Origin: Hsuehochloa calcarea
Lineage: Eukaryota; Streptophyta; Magnoliopsida; Poales; Poaceae
Reading direction: 5' to 3'
Assembly: GCA_036346395.1 (NCBI GenBank)
Contig: CM070601.1
Location: 7,819,383 to 7,883,382, forward strand
DNA length: 64,000 nucleotides
Below are positions 57,801 to 64,000 of this stretch, piece after piece (positions within the stretch are counted from its first letter, which is position 1; the number at the start of each line of letters is the position of its first letter). The position numbers and the translations under genes are program-made. The notes beneath the pieces are model-generated. The model worked only from the letters and a program-made list of their open reading frames with translations. It had not been told where the DNA came from and did not search any database.

Positions 57801-58181
57801 CTCTAGCGATAGTTGAGGGTTGAAATATAGACTTGCTCCTCCACCTGGTCCTCGTTGTCTTCAGTGTTCAAGCAGTCATGGCAATCGCAGTTCTCGGAGC
57901 AGAACCATGTCGCATTGAAACACATGCAATAGCTGCAGATAACGTATTATCACGCCAAAAATAGACGCTGAACAGTAAGAACAATTAAAGTACCACTTAA
58001 CTAATTAATTGAATGGATCAGATTCAGATCCATCAATGTATGTTTGCATACTGCATACCATTGGAGGCGGTGGGACTTGGCGCAAGCGCAAGTTGGCCGC
58101 TCATCGTCTGACTCTGACATGCTTAGAGTAGAGAGTTGCCGAAGCAATTGAAACGTCAACAAGGAGGTTGCCACCGAAGCA
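42851..58181 (-). CDS. TSO1/tesmin-like CXC-domain (CPP family) gene, split by a giant intron
   Basis: CPP proteins bind DNA through two Cys-rich CXC motifs and regulate cell division and flower development in plants. Reverse-strand exons by eye: 58181-58059, 57932-57845, 43393-43313, 43187-43121 and 42975-42851. The first CXC motif spans exons one and two (TCACAKSHRLQCYCMCF, then FCSENCDCHDCLN). The second spans exons three and four (KGCNCRKSKSSKMYCECF, then VCTAKCQCEGCSNRFG). Exon five is acidic then basic, ending NKRRRLR. Phases agree across the 14.45-kb transposon-filled intron 57844-43394. The exon four donor reads GC rather than GT if phase is kept. In both CXC motifs the third Cys is replaced (R and S). 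Neither the start codon nor the stop is certain; a candidate 5' exon lies at 59266-59357. It may be a divergent or decaying family member. Confidence 0.75.
43545..43632 (+). repeat. Left inverted arm of a large TIR element (outermost nest layer)
   Basis: The arm starts GTCCATTTTTCAACACTCAACTA and contains CTCCAAAACCGT. Its inverted partner is at 57751-57832 (reverse strand GTCTATATTTCAACCCTCAACTA, then CTCTAAAACCGT). The pair suggest one MITE-like or larger TIR element in the CXC gene intron into which all the inner elements later inserted. The superfamily is uncertain. Confidence 0.6.
43633..44838. other. Interior of the outer TIR element; no gene
   Basis: The sequence includes GC-rich low-complexity frames (43780-44030 and 44569-44775) with no recognised domain, and the LTR palindrome described separately. 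It ends at the 5' LTR of the forward Copia element. Confidence 0.45.
44022..44287. mobile_element. Palindrome of two inverted LTR ends with 5-bp target duplication
   Basis: From TGTTAGGCAATAGGATTG at 44022 the sequence follows the start of the Copia LTR found at 44839 and 57516 for about 120 bp. After a short centre it returns in reverse complement and ends CAATCCTATTGCCTAACA at 44287. The flanks are GTGAG at 44017-44021 and 44288-44292, a perfect 5-bp duplication as made by Copia integrase. Both termini are therefore LTR 5' ends, and no PBS, interior or 3' LTR end is present. It looks like integration of a head-to-head LTR hairpin or rearranged cDNA. Confidence 0.85.
45125..45204 (+). pseudogene. 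Copia gag N-terminus
   Basis: An ATG at 45125 follows the primer site by about 90 bases and starts MAGMQNSDASNVENTNGD. The frame ends after a few Pro codons near 45204, where the sequence switches to an inverted gag segment. Small Asn/Asp-rich gag starts are common in Copia elements. Confidence 0.55.
45205..45582 (-). pseudogene. Inverted middle part of Copia gag
   Basis: On the reverse strand, opposite to the LTRs and pol, the frame reads as the Copia gag (UBN2-like) region: NKKTRALYLDSEFHNIMQG, then VSDYCLKLKTLADALRDV and LISLKGLNRKFDNM. In a normal element this would be on the forward strand. The segment therefore appears inverted relative to the rest of the element, before the hAT insertion at its left-hand (coding start) side. 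Confidence 0.75.
45959..47187 (-). pseudogene. Outer hAT transposase, C-terminal half
   Basis: Reverse strand. About 47170-46700 encodes the catalytic-core part (AFWNGVSICLRVFEPLVKVLRMVDGD, then AYFLNPYYSY). About 46600-46480 encodes the hAT C-terminal dimerisation motif with SSSSGCERNWSTFEG. About 46375-45959 encodes the acidic tail (HTKKRNKLDIDRLNHLVY through an E/D-rich end). Small introns or indels separate the parts. It continues the N-terminal half at 51736-52952, interrupted by another hAT, with about 70 codons between them missing. Confidence 0.8.
47188..47433 (+). repeat. Filler copy of an inner-hAT exon and intron, about 245 bp
   Basis: The segment starting CATATGGTGGGCGAGCCATT is identical or nearly so to 50388-50634. 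It includes the hAT C-terminal exon (RAIDLQRFAKRVVSLCASSSGCERNWSTFEF), its donor and intron, and the acceptor with one base change (TTTCGTAG against TTTCTTAG). It stands between the broken outer transposase and the left terminus of the inner hAT element, so it is extra sequence at the junction. Confidence 0.85.
47443..51745 (+). mobile_element. hAT transposon (inner), about 4.3 kb
   Basis: The ends carry inverted AAGGCGTCGCC/GGCGACGCCTT-like and CTTAGGCGG/CCGCCTTA-type subterminal repeats (47443-47480 and 51640-51745). Flanks are similar but not clearly an 8-bp duplication (ACCATGGA against ACCATGAT), so exact termini are uncertain. A 33-bp unit (GGCGTCGCCATGGCGTCCGC) is repeated about three times at 47527-47615. 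The transposase is on the forward strand at 48440-51164. The element sits within the transposase gene of another hAT in opposite orientation. Confidence 0.7.
48440..51164 (+). pseudogene. Inner hAT transposase, frameshifted
   Basis: The product would bind the element ends and cut with a DDE catalytic core. Start: ATG at 48440 (MASASASIASSEAGYDP). A BED-type zinc finger follows (VMCILCNTPSTGGIKRLKEH), then an acidic linker. The middle (49027-50290) reads in several frames: WALWFYECGIPFNAANSR, GCTLMSDGWSDRR with the first catalytic Asp region, VVQVVTDNGANYKA, RPAATRFATAFLTLKSMHKH, VLRVVDGDEKPAM. The C-terminal dimerisation motif is at 50386-50503 (CERNWSTFEF), then GTGAGT donor, and a last exon 50628-51164 with an E/D-rich tail. 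Stops and indels near 49024, 49155, 49470 and 49790 prevent a full product. Confidence 0.85.
51736..52952 (-). pseudogene. Outer hAT transposase, N-terminal half
   Basis: Reverse strand. 52952-52371 encodes the start and a BED zinc finger (VKCKLCNKIVSGGVYRIKQH), a charged linker and a STRRKLGPMDKF segment. 52283-52080 covers the next exon (MCEAIGALASFIRPSQHD). 52051-51736 encodes the DDE-side core (VVQVVTDNASNNMAAK, then FWSSCATHTINLML and a KKTLDQAKSLT end). The frame is then cut by the right end of the inner hAT element. A donor-like site follows the first exon. With 45959-47187 it forms one broken transposase gene. Confidence 0.8.
52953..54156. other. Outer hAT 5' flank with GC-rich array and subterminal repeats
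   Basis: No host gene. 52953-53300 is AT-rich. 53300-53830 is GC-rich with overlapping Arg/Pro/Gly-rich frames on both strands and a tandem GAGATGCGCGACGG-type array. 53990-54156 has the CTAGGCG-rich terminus. Confidence 0.6.
54157..57504 (+). pseudogene. Copia gag-end and pol (protease, integrase, RT, RNase H), inactivated
   Basis: Forward frames in order. Protease: WFMDTGATTHMYAD near 54460. Pre-integrase zinc finger: CHACQLGCH near 54950. Integrase core: YKYFLVVLDDFTHYLWTFPL near 55080, then SQQNGKAERVIRTVND near 55315 and PPRFWVEPLH, split by indels. Post-integrase: VFDCLCYSNLA and HVIFEESTFP. RT: YGLKQAPRAWYQHFATYIE at 56443, then FLYVNDIIL at 56575 where the catalytic YVDD is YVND. RNase H: YTNADWSGCPDTRRSMSGYC and SRSSAEAEYRAVAN near 57060-57200, ending with a stop at 57502-57504 just before the purine tract and 3' LTR. 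Stops (for example 54850) and several frameshifts are present. Confidence 0.87.
57751..57832 (-). repeat. Right inverted arm of the outer TIR element
   Basis: This is the reverse-complement partner of 43545-43632. Its outer end lies 12 bp from the donor of the CXC gene exon ending at 57845, so the element inserted at the very start of that intron. Confidence 0.6.
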
Positions 58182-59265
58182 CTGGAATGCAAATGCGTGT
58201 AGAGAAGACGAAACATGTCCAAATAAAGTTTCCAAATATCACAATTTAATTTCTATCTACCGTTGTAAACAGTATGCATATATAATGTTTTGTCCCACAG
58301 AGATACTATAACAACGAAATAGGAATGCTGGCAACTCGATCTGGACCTAATTGGGAACTAACAACATAAATACAAGGAATATATAGCCGAAAATACTGAA
58401 AATTCGAAAAGTTATTATTGGAAAGATGAGAATCGCTATGCAGCAAACTAACGACTGACATTCAGAAATATTATTTCTTCTACACTTATCAAAAGCAACA
58501 GCCGACAAGTAACTATCATCCTAAGCAATTTCCTGTGTTAGCTGGCTTGCATTAATTGTGCTATCAGCCTATCCAAAATCATTTGAGGTGTGTCATCAAA
58601 TATCACACACCATGTACCAGATCAATTTCGATTGTTAAATCCTTCTAGAGAAAAAAGCATTAGTAATGCATGCGCTCAATAGCACGATGGCATAGAAAGT
58701 TAGGAACTGAACACACTTTATTCTTAATTGATTCAGCTGACCTCAGGGGCGAGTTTAATTATCTGGAGTAATCCGAGGACCACATCAACTATGTAACATA
58801 GCAGAGACAGAGAGCAAGTGTATGTTACGAAGGGTAGCAGCATTATTAGTGGTTCAATATATATAGGAAACTGGACAAGTTTTTGGGAACAACTGGATAA
58901 AAACCAGTACTTGATTGAGGAGATAAATGGATTCAGGCAACCTTCGAATGTGTCAGACAACCAACACAATCTAGAACTAGCTTGACAGAGTCATGATCTT
59001 GAAGAGGGATGTAATCAACGACACAGTCTAGAGTTGGTGTATGCATGCTGCATCCATACGTGTGCGTGGACAGCAAATGGTTCATGATACACGCCACGGC
59101 ACTAGCTAATACATGGAAGATTCATCTAATCTAACTGGGAGAAATCTAAGGTTGAACATCCACTGTAGAAGATGCAAAAGATACTCGAAATGTAGTGCTA
59201 TTTAGTAGAGGAGGGGATGCTCCTAATTAGCGAGGAAAGGAGACGAGAGCGATGCATGCTCACAC
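58182..59265. other. AT-rich stretch, probably CXC gene intron
   Basis: If the exon at 59266-59357 belongs to the CXC gene, this is its intron. No coding block, LTR or transposon protein is recognised on either strand. Confidence 0.4.
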
Positions 59266-59357
59266 TTGCGGACGCGGACGGAGGAGTAGGAGGCGTCGAT
59301 TGCGTCAGCGTAGTTTGGTCGGGGTGCACGGAGAAGGCGCCGGCGGCGAGGGTCAGC
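59266..59357 (-). CDS. Possible 5' exon of the CXC gene
   Basis: On the reverse strand an acceptor (TTTTTTCTCGCAG) opens a 92-base GC-rich exon ending at a donor (CGCAA|GTGTGAGC). One open frame includes PRPNYADAIDASYSS. A likely leader with a donor-like CTA|GTTAATC near 59436 lies upstream, within a GC-rich promoter-like block (59440-59600). Orientation and position suit the 5' end of the CXC gene at 42851-58181. A partly similar segment occurs at 61197-61270. The link is not proven. Confidence 0.3.
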
Positions 59358-61127
59358 CTGCGAGAAAAAATGAGTTCGCCGGGATTGCAAAGCCCTAGCA
59401 GGAGGAGGAGGAGGGGGAACGGGGGGGGGGAGATTAACTAGGACGTAGAGGAATAGCCACCGGTATGGGAAGAGGAGACGTCGCCGGTGACGGGAATGGG
59501 AGGCGGCACCGTCGCGCTGGTCTCGCGCGACGCCGGGACGCGAGGGACGCGATCGCCCGCGACGGAGGCGCCGTTCCCGAAAAGAAATAACGTGGGCTTT
59601 TAGGTGTCTCTGCTGGGCCATATTGGGTTTTGTATGGGCCTTCTGGTTGTTTTGGCCTTTTCCGTATAACTTTAAGTCGGCAGAAGAAAGAATACTTGGG
59701 GACGAAACCACGGCAAATCCTATATGCCGCTCGCGCGGCAAATAGCAAGGTGCCGCCTACCCTCCGGCCCATGGCCCGCGTAGCCTGTTTCTCCCCCCCA
59801 CAGGGGCTCATATGAATATCGACAGACCATGTTGAGCCGTCCTTGATGCACTCTTGACCATGTATATATTTTTTCTTTCGCGGACCATGTATATTTTTTT
59901 CTTTCTTTCATTCTTTATATTTTCATCGTGCATTTGACTACTTTTTTTGCCGAACGTTGTAGTGTGTCATTTTTGCCGACGGCTTGTGTCGTTGGGTTTC
60001 GGTTTTGCGGTAGAAAGGAGTCCCTGACGGCGTTTCCGTTTGTAATGGCCGCCGGCAAGCACCCCGCGTGCGCGCATAGGCATGGCAGGTCGTCTCATCT
60101 ACCAGTACCAGAATGGGAATTTTTAAAATAATATTATTTTAACTAATAACTTAAAATTAAATAGTTTTTTTTTTGCAAAAAATAGTCACAAATGACGACA
60201 AGTGCCACGTTGACGAGCGTGTGACTATTTCATGTGATGACAGGGGTGAACAATGTCATATTACCAATTGAAACGACGAGACAACAGATGCTACATATAT
60301 AAATTGGATTTCCCCCACCCCTCATTCCTATACATACCATGCTACAATGGATCGTGCATAAGGTTGTCAGGGTCACATGACACTCGGATCCACCCATGGA
60401 GACGAACAACAGTCAGGTTCTGGAGACAACTAGCTAGCTAGCTTATGTAGATGTTGATGAATGAGAGGAACTAAACAAACATATATTTTTTTTTCCACTA
60501 ACTAATCTACTAATCTAACCATATGCTCTGGTGCAAAACCAAATTTTCTCAAACTCTATTTACACTAATCACCAAACATTACTGATCTCAAACTTGCAGA
60601 AACAAAATACACATAGAACCAGTATATTCTTCTGAGCAAGAAGCATCGCTCGCTCTTCATCTCTTGGTGCTCTCTTCAAGTCCACTGAGGATCGATCGTA
60701 CCATGCAGGCAAGTGAAAGCAATCAGTAAGATATTACTGCTCACCCGTCTATTTGTGCATGTCAGAATGGTCGGCAGCCCAAAAGGCGGACCAGAGAGTT
60801 CGGCCATGTCTTGTTTATCTACAAAGGTTACCAAGATCTGCCATAATTTTTTTGGCAAACTTGTCTAAGATCAAGTTATCAAAATTGAAGCCACACTTTG
60901 CCTAGTAAAAGAGAATCTTATCGTATTTGTTTAGTCATTGATGTGTAGGACCAGTTAGCAGAAAAGAAATCTTGCCACAAGTGTGGCTATAAACCAAACG
61001 AGCGTCTAACTAGATCAAATTTGTCTAGCTTAGAGTGTGGTTACGAACCAAAAAGATCTTGGTAATATAAACATCACGTATAAGTATTACCCCAACATTT
61101 GGTGACACAACATTACGGCATGAAAAG
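59358..61127. other. Promoter-like GC block then unassigned DNA
   Basis: 59440-59600 is GC-rich and could be the CXC gene promoter and leader region. 59600-61127 shows no gene. A tract near 60140-60275 shares words with the small inverted-repeat element at 8284-8508 (ACCAATTGAAA). Confidence 0.4.
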
Positions 61128-62110
61128 ATGAGAGCATCATTATATATGCTCTTTGAGAGTACTAAACCTTTGTTCGGTGATCTAAGCCACAGAGTTGACG
61201 AAGGAGGCGCCGGCGGCCAGCGTGTGGGAGAAAAAGGTCAGTTCACCGGTGGCTGCAAAACACTAATAGATCATCACCCAACTCACCTGGCCTCCGCGGC
61301 TTCGTCCAGGCGGTGTGCCCTCCTCTTCACCACCTCCCCTCCCTCTTCGTTTCCTCCGGCGCCGGCGGCGGGTCGTGCCGCGCATGGGCATGGTAGGTTC
61401 CAAGGGGACGCAGCAGAGCATACAGACGTCTCTACCAGTACCCGTGTTCTGTTACCAGCACACGCTGTGGAGCTTTTTCCTTCCCCCTCCACAGCAATAG
61501 ACCACGGGGTCGATGGGAGCATTCTCTTCGAAATTTCAGATGCGCCTAGCCATTACAGTAGCAGAAGCTGGCCCGTCTTGAGCATTATGCCTCTTCCCAG
61601 AGGCCAGAGAAGAGCAGACAGAAGAAACAAAAGAGCCAGCAAGGGAGACAAGGATTTAGACCCCAAATCTAGTAGATAAAATGCACCTACTGACCTACCC
61701 TGGTCAGGTGAAGGCATGAGTAAATGATGCTTCTGAATTCTGATCGGTGATCACTCTGCTACTGGTAGAGACGTCTCCACTTCCATGTGCATTGCTGCTG
61801 CTGCTTCGAGCAATGGACAGGCACAGTGTAGGACTGTGAAGTGTGTGAACCAACCTAGACATCAAATCAATCGCCTCTTGGATTATTGTTTCTTCTCCAT
61901 GACTAGCTTATTTCCCAGATAAAAGCACCCTTCCACAGCTGAATAGTGCACCATTCAGATACGTGCATTCGGGTACACCTACCTAAGCCACTTTCGTGTT
62001 CTGTTACCAGCAACACACGCTGTGGAACTTTTTTCCTTCCCCTTCTCTGGGATTCGGTCCTCCGTACCAGCAGACCGCCATATAAACAGTGTTTCACAGT
62101 AGAGTAAAAA
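61128..62110. repeat. Region of short duplicated segments
   Basis: 61197-61270 resembles 59325-59395 (shared GGCGCCGGCGGC, GAGAAAAA and GTTC(G/A)CCGG words in the same order). 61446-61490 (GTTCTGTTACCAGCACACGC...TTTTTCCTTCCCC) recurs at 61998-62042 with few changes. AGACGTCTCTACC at 61427 occurs inverted as GGTAGAGACGTCT at about 61764. A forward frame 61128-61679 exists but has no recognised domain. These look like fragments scattered by local duplication. Confidence 0.45.
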
Positions 62111-63887
62111 AGTGCTTCGGCATAGTACTAGAGAGACAGCGGGAAAGTACCGTATCGATTTTACTGTATCACAAAACACTGTATAAAAATTTAGTATTTT
62201 TTTATACCACTCTTTTATTTTTAATTAGACGGTAGATATCACTCCTAATATACATGCACTGTTAATCCTATGCATTATAACTTCAATACAAATAATCTCA
62301 ATCCAATCCAAATGTGAGTTACAAACAGCTATGATGAAATGCTGCACTTCTACGGTTAACTTTTGCCTATGAGTTATGGGTCTTATATATTTTTCATACA
62401 AACAACTATGGGGAAATGGAGTGGTACAATTTAATGGTTTGAGTTCGCTAACGCCTCCTCTCACACAGATTGATGATATTCTGCCACGTCTCACAACACA
62501 GTGTATCAGTGCGCACCTAGCTGTTTTTATCACCAAATGCAATATATTTTTTATTTAATCCTTTTTATTGATATTTTAATATTAACCCCCGCTAATTTTA
62601 TTTCCAATTCGAACTCCTTTGGTCACGCTATAATGCGTGGCGTGGTTAAACCATTCTGTCACGTCACTTACCTCGGGGTGGCCAAACATGCTACGTAAGC
62701 ACGACGTGCCAGCGTTGAGGGCTTGCATAGCCCAGTCCCGTCACGCCAGTACTCATGGCGTGGTAGAACCCTTTGCCATCCCGTCTGTAATGGCATGACT
62801 AAACCGTGACACCACACCATGGTTTGGCGCACTCCAAAGGCGGTGCAAGCACGCGGGAACGACGAGGGACCAAGTCCTGCCACGCCGTGTCCATTAGCGT
62901 GGAAGGACTGCTTTGTCATGCCATGAGCAAAGCGCAATAAAACCCTCCAGTTAGTCCCACCCAAGCCCTAACTCATTCGCTCTCCGGCCCTCCCCTTCCT
63001 TCAACGGCTCTCTCTCTCTCTCGTCTCCCCTATGTTAGCATGCGGCACTTGAAGCTCGTATGTATGGCTACTTGCGTATGCAGTTGTGATGAACTGGTTA
63101 TTAAGTATGTAATACGGACCTTTATATTTATGGTGTGCCCTGCCTTTTTGTGTGACGCTGTTGAGCATGCCTCGCCACACCAATAATTGAATGAAAAATC
63201 CGCCCTCCTCTTGATGGGGTGTGTGGGGGAAAATCCAACCTCCTCTTAAAAATATTTGAGTTTAGGGTACGCATGCGCGCGTTGTCACGGTTGTAGTGTT
63301 TGCATAATCAATTCCATTAAAAAAAAAGTGAACAAAATTTGAAATAGACATTATAATGTAGTTGCGAATTACATGGCGTACAGGGTTTAGTTATGTGCAT
63401 CAGAAACGACAGCATGCACGAATCAACAAACCGAAATACACATACGACACATGTGCATCTTTTTAGAATAAAAAAAAGGTTGATTGGAATGAAGTTAATT
63501 AGTCTTGACGGCACATCGCTGCCTTCCCCTTGTCTCTGGACTGCCTGGGACGGAGGCCATTCTCGAAGTCAGTCATGTTCTGCGAGACTGGCTGGACGAT
63601 TGAATAATGTTAGGATAACACAACGTAAGGGCCAAATTAATAATCACGATGCAAATTGAACAAAACTTGCCTCTTTGATCCGGACTGCGCCCAAGCGACG
63701 GGGAGCGCTAGTACGGTCACCGGTCTCACTAGCAGGAGCATTCCCTTTGTCCACCGCGCGCTCAGCCCAGTCGTACCCAGCTTCCTATTCGGGGGTCCTC
63801 CACCACCACCCTGCTTTCTTAGGCTTATTTGGTGCCTTTTCAATAGGTTCAGATACGTAAGGTTTCCAGTGTTCTAAGGTCACGGCT
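62111..63887. other. Unassigned DNA with a repeat-like GC patch
   Basis: No gene is recognised. 62680-62950 has many short CATGGCGTGG/CCACGCCATG-type words in both orientations, resembling an interspersed repeat of unknown class. A TC run occurs at about 63008-63023. Confidence 0.4.
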
Positions 63888-63990
63888 CATATTGCATAGT
63901 TCAACATGTACTTCTGCTCGATGAACGTCTTATCGTACATGTTTGTGACGTCGATCCATTGGAAGAAGTTGCATCGCATCTCCGGCGGCC
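63888..63990 (-). CDS. Fragment encoding a zf-GRF-like end, near window edge
   Basis: Reverse strand, ending at a TGA (63888-63890). The frame reads MRCNFFQWIDVTNMYD, then TFIEQKYMLNYAI. The C-N-F-F-Q-W-[IV]-D pattern is the end of the GRF zinc-finger motif seen in many short, often transposon-associated plant proteins. An in-frame stop lies just upstream near 63992, and an acceptor-like GGAG precedes MRCN, so this is either a last exon or a broken copy. The rest would lie beyond the window. Confidence 0.4.
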
Positions 63991-64000
63991 ATTATGCACA

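Noticed and set aside
61128..61679. A 183-codon forward frame as a new gene
   Set aside because: No recognised domain, no exon context, and it spans segments duplicated elsewhere in the window on the opposite reading sense.

Overview
The window looks like nuclear DNA of a grass (Poaceae). Genes are split by GT-AG introns with plant-type exons. LTR retrotransposons carry tRNA-Met-type primer sites, hAT and LINE remnants are nested in one another, and GC-rich coding islands alternate with AT-rich introns. The species cannot be named from sequence alone. No complete, clearly intact host gene was found. What remains are broken or transposon-split loci in a dense transposon landscape.

Region by region. 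1-14 kb: AT-rich and GC-rich stretches without recognisable genes, a foldback element (4728-5035), a small inverted-repeat element (8284-8508), a possible isolated first exon (8894-8957), a reverse-strand Copia LTR with an RT/RNase H remnant (8973-11575), and a Ty3-like LTR segment (11597-12660). 14.1-30.5 kb: an SMC3 (cohesin) locus. It begins with a convincing start and Walker A exons, has a 1-base frameshift in exon 8, lacks the hinge-coding middle, and is followed by a partial tandem copy of exon 10 to the penultimate exon. The second copy carries a 2.0-kb short-LTR non-autonomous retroelement that contains a fragment of eEF1A coding sequence. 30.5-33.65 kb: the 5' two thirds of a decayed Copia element.

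33.86-40.05 kb: two likely exons of an unidentified reverse-strand gene, separated by an old 5.7-kb Copia element (34181-39860, with target duplication) that itself holds a 2.1-kb repeat rich in tandem arrays. 40.18-41.52 kb: an acyl-protein thioesterase-like gene missing one internal exon, with a hAT MITE in an intron. 42.2-42.83 kb: the 3' end of a LINE.

42.85-58.18 kb: a reverse-strand TSO1/tesmin-like CXC (CPP family) gene, interrupted by a 14.45-kb intron that is almost all transposon. The nest reads, from outside in: a MITE-like TIR element, a Copia element (44839-57702), a hAT element (45580-54156), and a second hAT element (about 47443-51745). A 266-bp palindrome of two inverted LTR ends, flanked by a 5-bp target duplication, sits in the outer layer. 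58.2-64 kb: a possible 5' exon of the CXC gene, duplicated short segments, unassigned DNA, and a zf-GRF-like coding fragment near the right edge.

The genes do not form a pathway. The common theme is gene decay and rearrangement by duplication, retrotransposon insertion and capture of host exons. Exon joins are read by eye from splice consensus and protein family knowledge, so boundaries may be off by a few bases.
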